Assembly (NCBI GenBank): GCA_001768195.1
Contig: MENI01000094.1
Coordinates: forward strand, 39,912-76,731
Origin: Bacteroidetes bacterium GWA2_40_15
GTDB lineage: Bacteria > Bacteroidota > Bacteroidia > Bacteroidales > VadinHA17
Length of the DNA stretch: 36,820 nt
Direction of reading: 5' to 3'
The notes beneath the pieces were generated by a model. The model ran no database searches, was not told the DNA's origin, and saw nothing but the letters and a program-made list of their open reading frames with translations. Made by a program: the position numbers and the translations under genes. This document shows positions 33,237 through 36,820 of this stretch, in pieces (within the stretch, counting starts at the first letter, position 1; each line of letters opens with the position of its first letter).

Positions 33237-35006
33237 TTACAGGAATATAGGATTGTCAATTTTCTTGGATAACTTGTAAACAGCATTGACTAAGCCTACA
33301 TGGCTGTAAGTCTGTGGAAAGTTCCCCCACTGTCCAAAGTTTTCATCAGCGTCCTCACTGAATAATCCGAGATGATTTGAGCTTTTAATGAGAGTTGAAA
33401 TAACTTTTACTGATTTATCAATCATCCCGATTGCAGCCAGCGCTTCCGCATACCAAAATCCACAGATGATAAATGAGTTTCTGGCTGAGCCCAAATCATC
33501 ATGCATATATCTGAAAAAAAGGTTTTCATTTTTAAAAAGAACCTGTTCATGAGCTTTTAAATGCAGAATTGCTCTTCCTCCGTTTGGATTCAGATAATTC
33601 ATTGTTATCAGTTGCAGATTACTCGCATCAAAAAATGTACTGCCTGCCGATTGCATATATGCATTTTTTGTCCGATCATAACACTTTTCGATATATACCT
33701 GCGATTTTTCAGCCAGTGATTTTGCTTTTCTGACAATGTCTTTTCTGTTAATCAGTGAACCTATCTTAACTGCAGCCATGCAGCCGGCCCAGTGAAAGAG
33801 GTAGGTGTAACAATGAAATTGATTAGTGGTGCCGAATTCCCAGAGTCCTGAGTCCGGTACGTCCATATATTCCTCGATACGATCAAGAAGCCAGCAGGTT
33901 ATGGATTCGGATTTTTGATTGTCGATGTAATTGAGCCTTTTATCAATAAACAAGGGTAAGAGACTTACAAGAATCTGACCATAAACATCATTCTGGGTCT
34001 GGTAAGTTGCATTGTTGCCTGTTCTTACAGGTTTATTCTTCAAATATCCTTCCAAAAGCAATATCTTTTCATCAGGTACCCGTTCTCCTGTGATCGTATA
34101 CAATGGTTTAATCTGCTGTTTCTCATTAAGCATGAGATTCTGTATAAAGGCAAAGTACTTCTCGAGTTCTTCAAAATGGCCTATGTTGTTAAATGCATTA
34201 AGAGTATAATAGGTATCCCTCATCCAGCAATATCTGTAATCCCAGTTGCGATGCGACTGATCAAATTCAGGCAGGCTTGTAGATCCTGCGGCTATGACTG
34301 CACCAGTATCTTCATACTGATGAAGTTTTAATACCAGTGCTGACCTTATAACTTCATCCTGAAATATGTAAGGTATTGATGTTGATTTTACCCAGTTTAC
34401 CCAGTAGGAACGTGTTTTATTGAGAAATTGTTCTGAAGTCTCTGCAAGCGGTGCCTCAAGAGGAACGCCATAACTAAAGACAATATACTTGGTTTCGTTG
34501 AGCAGAAATGATTTTTCACCGATTATATAGTTTAGCGGGATATCAGTGGTTAATCTTACATGACTGCTCAGATTCAGATATCTTATGTGGTTGCTGCCTG
34601 CAACTGCATCTGGTATCTTTTTGCCGTAATTATCCACAGGACGGCACCTGACCCTGATGGAAGGATTACCCTTGATGAGCTCTATTTTTCTGAAAAGCAT
34701 CAGCGGCCTGAAGTATCTGTCATACTGATTGAAGCGTGGAGCAAAATCGATGACCCTGAACTTTCCTTCTGCCATCTCAAACTCAGTGGCAAGGATGTTT
34801 GTGTTTTTTAAATAGTACTGTTGCGACTTGTATTTGTCATTTGATGACATAATACTGAATTCCCCTCCCTTTTTTTTATCCAGCAGTGAACCAAAAATAA
34901 AGCTGCTGTCGAACCTCGGAAGGCAAAGCCAGTTAACATTTGCATTCGTGTCTATAAATGCCAGAAATGAGCAATTGCCTATTACACCAAAATTATACCT
35001 GTTCAT
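33237..35006 (-). CDS. GH15 glucoamylase/trehalase-like glycoside hydrolase
   Basis: This 589-residue cytoplasmic (no signal peptide) enzyme has an N-terminal beta-sandwich (to about 190) and an (alpha/alpha)6 barrel. Characteristic segments are NWDYRYCWMRD (254-264), the general acid candidate Glu390 in SGLWEFGT, and the base candidate Glu551 in GLFSED followed by GNFPQTYSH. Members in Actinobacteria are trehalases, and others act on alpha-glucans. Cotranscription with otsAB suggests trehalose or trehalose-derived oligosaccharides as the substrate, although a hydrolase in the same operon as the synthase would form a potential futile cycle. It starts 17 bases after the mscS stop. Confidence 0.85.
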   Translation of the reverse strand: MNRYNFGVIGNCSFLAFIDTNANVNWLCLPRFDSSFIFGSLLDKKKGGEFSIMSSNDKYKSQQYYLKNTNILATEFEMAEGKFRVIDFAPRFNQYDRYFRPLMLFRKIELIKGNPSIRVRCRPVDNYGKKIPDAVAGSNHIRYLNLSSHVRLTTDIPLNYIIGEKSFLLNETKYIVFSYGVPLEAPLAETSEQFLNKTRSYWVNWVKSTSIPYIFQDEVIRSALVLKLHQYEDTGAVIAAGSTSLPEFDQSHRNWDYRYCWMRDTYYTLNAFNNIGHFEELEKYFAFIQNLMLNEKQQIKPLYTITGERVPDEKILLLEGYLKNKPVRTGNNATYQTQNDVYGQILVSLLPLFIDKRLNYIDNQKSESITCWLLDRIEEYMDVPDSGLWEFGTTNQFHCYTYLFHWAGCMAAVKIGSLINRKDIVRKAKSLAEKSQVYIEKCYDRTKNAYMQSAGSTFFDASNLQLITMNYLNPNGGRAILHLKAHEQVLFKNENLFFRYMHDDLGSARNSFIICGFWYAEALAAIGMIDKSVKVISTLIKSSNHLGLFSEDADENFGQWGNFPQTYSHVGLVNAVYKLSKKIDNPIFL

Positions 35007-35023
35007 AGTTCATGTTACTTTGT

Positions 35024-35878
35024 TTACAATGCCTGATGGATCACCCTTTGCGGGAATGGTATTTCTATCCCCTCCTTGTCAAAAGCAATCTTTATACGTT
35101 TTCGAAACTCGCCGCTTATTTCCCATTGCTTAAGAGGCTTAGTATCACCAAGTATCTTAACGATTATTGCAGAATCAGCAAACTCATCAACTCTCAGGAA
35201 CTTCGGGGGACTGATAATCATCTCTTTGAAAAGCGGATCCTCTGCCAGCTCCCTGCCGGTCCGGTTAATTACTTCAATAACCTTCTCAAGATCAGAATTA
35301 TATGCAATTCCGATATCGAGGTTAACCCTTGAAAATCTTTTTGAAAGATTGGATATCATCTTTATTTCACCATGAGGTATATGGTGAACAGTGCCGTTTA
35401 AGTCCCTTAATGTTGTCATTCTCAGGCTTATGTCCTCTACCATGCCACCTGTGGCATTAATGTTTACAACATCACCTATCCTGTACTGGTTTTCAAGAAT
35501 AATAAACATACCTGAAATAAGATCCCTTATCAGATATTGCCCCCCAAATCCAACGGCCAGACCAACAATGCCTGCTCCAGCCAATAAGGGTGCGATTTCA
35601 ATACCTGATTCCTGCAATATCATCAGGAGGGCAATTAGCAGAATAATCACTCTCAGGACACCATTAAAAATCCTGATAAGTGTATCCTCCCTTTTTTTCT
35701 CTGCTTCCAATGATAGTTTGATGTCAGGCACCACTGCAACCCTGACTGCCCGGCTGATTATTCTGCTTAAAATTATATTCAGCAAATAAGCAATGATGCC
35801 TATGATCAGTATCTTTATGCCTTGAGTTAACAGCCATGGAATGATTAGTTCTGTCCACTCTTTAATTGTTTCTTTCAT
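35024..35878 (-). CDS. MscS-family mechanosensitive channel
   Basis: This 284-residue inner-membrane protein opens on membrane tension during hypo-osmotic shock. Three hydrophobic helices lie at about residues 18-36, 70-88 and 92-125; the last is Gly/Ala-rich (LLAGAGIVGLAVGFGGQYLIRD), the pore-lining TM3 pattern of MscS. A beta domain follows (QYRIGDVVNI, TLRDLNGTVHHIPHGEI) and then a C-terminal alpha/beta domain. The length matches E. coli MscS (286). It is first in the operon with GH15 and otsAB, joining solute release with compatible-solute metabolism. A folded leader lies 82-145 bases upstream. Confidence 0.88.
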   Translation of the reverse strand: MKETIKEWTELIIPWLLTQGIKILIIGIIAYLLNIILSRIISRAVRVAVVPDIKLSLEAEKKREDTLIRIFNGVLRVIILLIALLMILQESGIEIAPLLAGAGIVGLAVGFGGQYLIRDLISGMFIILENQYRIGDVVNINATGGMVEDISLRMTTLRDLNGTVHHIPHGEIKMISNLSKRFSRVNLDIGIAYNSDLEKVIEVINRTGRELAEDPLFKEMIISPPKFLRVDEFADSAIIVKILGDTKPLKQWEISGEFRKRIKIAFDKEGIEIPFPQRVIHQAL

Positions 35879-35959
35879 GTCAGGTCTGTTTTGATTGTTT
35901 TAGTCAGGTAATGCATAATCTTTAAAGCTGTCCGGGTTAATATTGCATAAACAAAAAGT

Positions 35960-36023
35960 ATTACACCCTTATAACGGACCATATAGACCAAAGACTGCAA
36001 AGAATTTGTAGTCTGGGTGTAAT
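35960..36023 (-). ncRNA. Candidate structured RNA leader of the mscS-GH15-otsAB operon
   Basis: ATTACACCC (35960-35968) pairs perfectly with GGGTGTAAT (36015-36023). Inside it, AGACTGCAAA (35992-36001) pairs with TTTGTAGTCT (36005-36014) with one G-U wobble and a GAA loop. The inner hairpin abuts the outer stem directly on one side, with 23 unpaired bases on the other, as in a multi-branch RNA element. A minus-strand promoter-like element lies just upstream. No known riboswitch class is recognised. The strand is inferred from the operon. Confidence 0.4.
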
Positions 36024-36040
36024 TTTCTTCCCTGAGATCG

Positions 36041-36072
36041 CAATATACGAAAATCATCTTTAAAATGATAAA
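36041..36072 (-). promoter_or_regulatory. Weak promoter candidate for mscS-GH15-otsAB
   Basis: On the minus strand: TTTA (36072-36069), 21 bases, TATATTG (36047-36041), one T short of the consensus TAnnTTTG. It would start transcription near 36034, directly before the folded element. Confidence 0.25.
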
Positions 36073-36189
36073 AATGCTGACGAAACAGATCGGGTTATTG
36101 TCATTTCCGGATTGATAATTAATTTATTGAAAATAAATGGAATATCCGATTTTTAACCGTATCTTGCACAATTAATTAATAATAGTATA

Positions 36190-36381
36190 ATGAATAACGG
36201 AACAGTAAAATTTTATGACACAACAAGAGGCTTCGGCTTCATTGCAGATGCAGAATCATCTGAGGAGTATTTTGTACATTCAACAGGATTAGATGACACT
36301 ATCAAAAAGGATGATACGGTTACATTTGAATTAAAGCAGGGAAAAAAGGGCTTAAATGCAGTCAATGTGAAGCTTGCTTAG
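36190..36381 (+). CDS. Cold-shock-domain protein (CspA family)
   Basis: This 63-residue single-stranded nucleic-acid-binding protein is a complete five-stranded OB fold. RNP1 is RGFGFI (residues 13-18) and RNP2 is YFVHST (27-32). The family function is RNA chaperoning, which melts structure in mRNAs under cold or other stress. It is divergent from the mscS operon. A clean intrinsic terminator follows the stop by 30 bases, so it is probably a monocistronic transcript, with the 57-residue ORF beyond. Confidence 0.93.
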   Translation: MNNGTVKFYDTTRGFGFIADAESSEEYFVHSTGLDDTIKKDDTVTFELKQGKKGLNAVNVKLA

Positions 36382-36411
36382 TATTGTTAATGTAAATTTA
36401 ATAAGGTTTAG

Positions 36412-36437
36412 TCCCGGCAAAAACCGGGATTTTTTTT
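36412..36437 (+). terminator. Intrinsic terminator after the cold-shock gene
   Basis: TCCCGG (36412-36417) pairs with CCGGGA (36424-36429) around a CAAAAA loop and is followed by eight T residues (36430-36437). A textbook rho-independent terminator on the plus strand. Confidence 0.85.
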
Positions 36438-36451
36438 AAATTTAAAGAATT

Positions 36452-36625
36452 ATGATCCCACATAAACAGAATTTTGCAAAATCCAATTTCAAATCTCCGG
36501 ATATATCGCAGCTGAAAGCCGTAATAATTGACCACAGAACAACAATTTACATAGCTCTGGATGCAGATAGTGAGGAGGCAAGAGAAAAATACTTATTAAG
36601 AACCTCAAACAGGCTTGTAAAGTAA
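36452..36625 (+). CDS. Small protein of unknown function, 57 residues
   Basis: An ATG-initiated frame of 57 codons starts 15 bases after the cold-shock terminator and ends with TAA. The product is polar and positively charged (about ten Lys/Arg) with a beta-strand-like AVIIDHRTTIYIALDA centre and an alpha-helical EEAREKYLLR tail. It has no signal peptide or membrane segment. Regular codon usage and a compact predicted beta-beta-alpha layout argue for a real gene, but I do not recognise the family. Read-through from the cold-shock gene or an independent promoter inside the terminator region would be needed. Confidence 0.5.
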   Translation: MIPHKQNFAKSNFKSPDISQLKAVIIDHRTTIYIALDADSEEAREKYLLRTSNRLVK

Positions 36626-36656
36626 TATCTTATTTTAAGCAAACTATTTAGGTTCA

Positions 36657-36702
36657 ATCACAATAGAACGAGGCTTTGAAGAAAGCCTCGTTCTATTGTG
36701 AT
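36657..36702. repeat. 21-bp perfect inverted repeat with a 4-base loop
   Basis: The arms 36657-36677 and 36682-36702 are perfect reverse complements around GAAG. Neither side has a T-run, so it is not a normal terminator. The right arm overlaps the 3' end of the tRNA-like remnant by three bases, which suggests insertion at that site or a MITE/REP-type element. Confidence 0.8.
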
Positions 36703-36745
36703 CCCGGCAGAATTCAAACCTGCAACCTTCTCCTGTTTTGAGCGG
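36699..36745 (-). pseudogene. tRNA 3'-half remnant
   Basis: On the minus strand the sequence has a T-arm (GCAGG, loop TTTGAAT, TCTGC; 36723-36707), a five-base variable loop AGGTT (36728-36724) and a 3' acceptor-like CGGGATC (36706-36700). The anticodon stem is broken (CCGCT against GGAGA) with loop CAAAACA, the T-loop has T instead of C at position 56, and no D-arm or 5' acceptor is found. It is therefore not a working tRNA; it looks like a decayed copy or an attachment-site scar. Confidence 0.42.
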
Positions 36746-36820
36746 TTTATAGTCCCATGAAAACATAACTATTTGATAAGTAGCAAATAAGAGAATTATT
36801 TATTGTAAATTTGGGTGTCT

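Larger units (their letters stand above)
35879..36189. other. Divergent intergenic region between mscS and cold-shock gene
   Basis: This 311-base region has no convincing gene. A 60-codon minus-strand frame (36057-35875) has no recognisable features and overlaps the mscS start. The region holds the folded element at 35960-36023 and a weak promoter candidate. The part next to the cold-shock gene is AT-rich and probably contains its promoter, but I cannot place it. Confidence 0.6.

Noticed and set aside
35875-36057. 60-codon minus-strand frame upstream of mscS
   Set aside because: It overlaps the mscS start, lies over the folded element and has no family features; it is more likely untranslated leader.
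36699-36772. Functional tRNA gene
   Set aside because: The anticodon stem does not pair, the T-loop is altered, and no D-arm or 5' acceptor strand can be found.
36657-36820. Insertion sequence
   Set aside because: There is a long hairpin but no transposase, no terminal repeats at a distance and no target duplication visible in the remaining 120 bases.

Overview
The window looks like chromosomal DNA of a Bacteroidota bacterium, probably Bacteroidales/Marinilabiliales-like, but no rRNA or other taxonomic marker is present. The evidence is: predicted Bacteroidota-type promoters (TTTG-N19-21-TAnnTTTG), few Shine-Dalgarno sequences, many signal peptides and lipoproteins, and the gene families GH29 fucosidase, Gfo/Idh/MocA dehydrogenases, PmoA/DUF6807, AGE epimerase and a SGLT-type sodium symporter. 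It reads as a saprophytic or host-glycan-degrading lifestyle. No complete mobile element, CRISPR array, rRNA or intact tRNA was found.

Layout. (1) 2-2757 (+): the 3' part of a secreted acetyl-xylan-esterase-like hydrolase, translationally coupled to an M14 zinc carboxypeptidase. (2) 2872-5093 (+): a Gfo/Idh dehydrogenase and a DegT-type PLP aminotransferase. (3) 8910-5109 (-): an alpha-L-fucosidase operon with a ceramidase-like hydrolase carrying an inserted five-repeat propeller, and a FucP-type transporter that has lost its middle. (4) 9142-12222 (+): DoxX, a Tat-exported Gfo/Idh protein and a PmoA-like lipoprotein. (5) 16514-12246 (-): M20 deacylase, an NAD-dependent epimerase-like protein, a DHDPS/NAL-family aldolase and a GNAT protein, interrupted by heptanucleotide repeat arrays. 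(6) 16683-19779 (+): a secreted esterase and a CBM9-like protein, overlapping at the 3' end with an amidohydrolase lipoprotein (21482-19755, -). (7) 21622-28295 (+): a five-gene operon with a secreted jelly-roll-like protein, a PfkB kinase fused to a HAD phosphatase, a protein of unknown family, an AGE-family epimerase and a sodium/sugar symporter. (8) 29412-28297 (-): a GT-B glycosyltransferase, and 30971-29475 (-) a 2Fe-2S/ASKHA reactivase-like protein. (9) 35878-31023 (-): MscS channel, GH15 hydrolase and a trehalose-6-phosphate synthase/phosphatase fusion, preceded by a strongly folded leader. (10) 36190-36820: a cold-shock protein with its terminator, a 57-residue ORF, a 21-bp perfect hairpin and a tRNA 3'-half remnant.

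How the genes work together. The left half is mainly secreted enzymes that strip acyl, fucosyl, peptide and perhaps lipid groups from complex glycans, plus oxidoreductases for unusual sugars. Block 7 is the best candidate for an undescribed pathway: import by the symporter, 2-epimerisation, then a kinase and a phosphatase in one polypeptide, with an uncharacterised fourth enzyme. Block 9 is a coherent hypo-/hyper-osmotic response unit that releases, makes and possibly hydrolyses trehalose.
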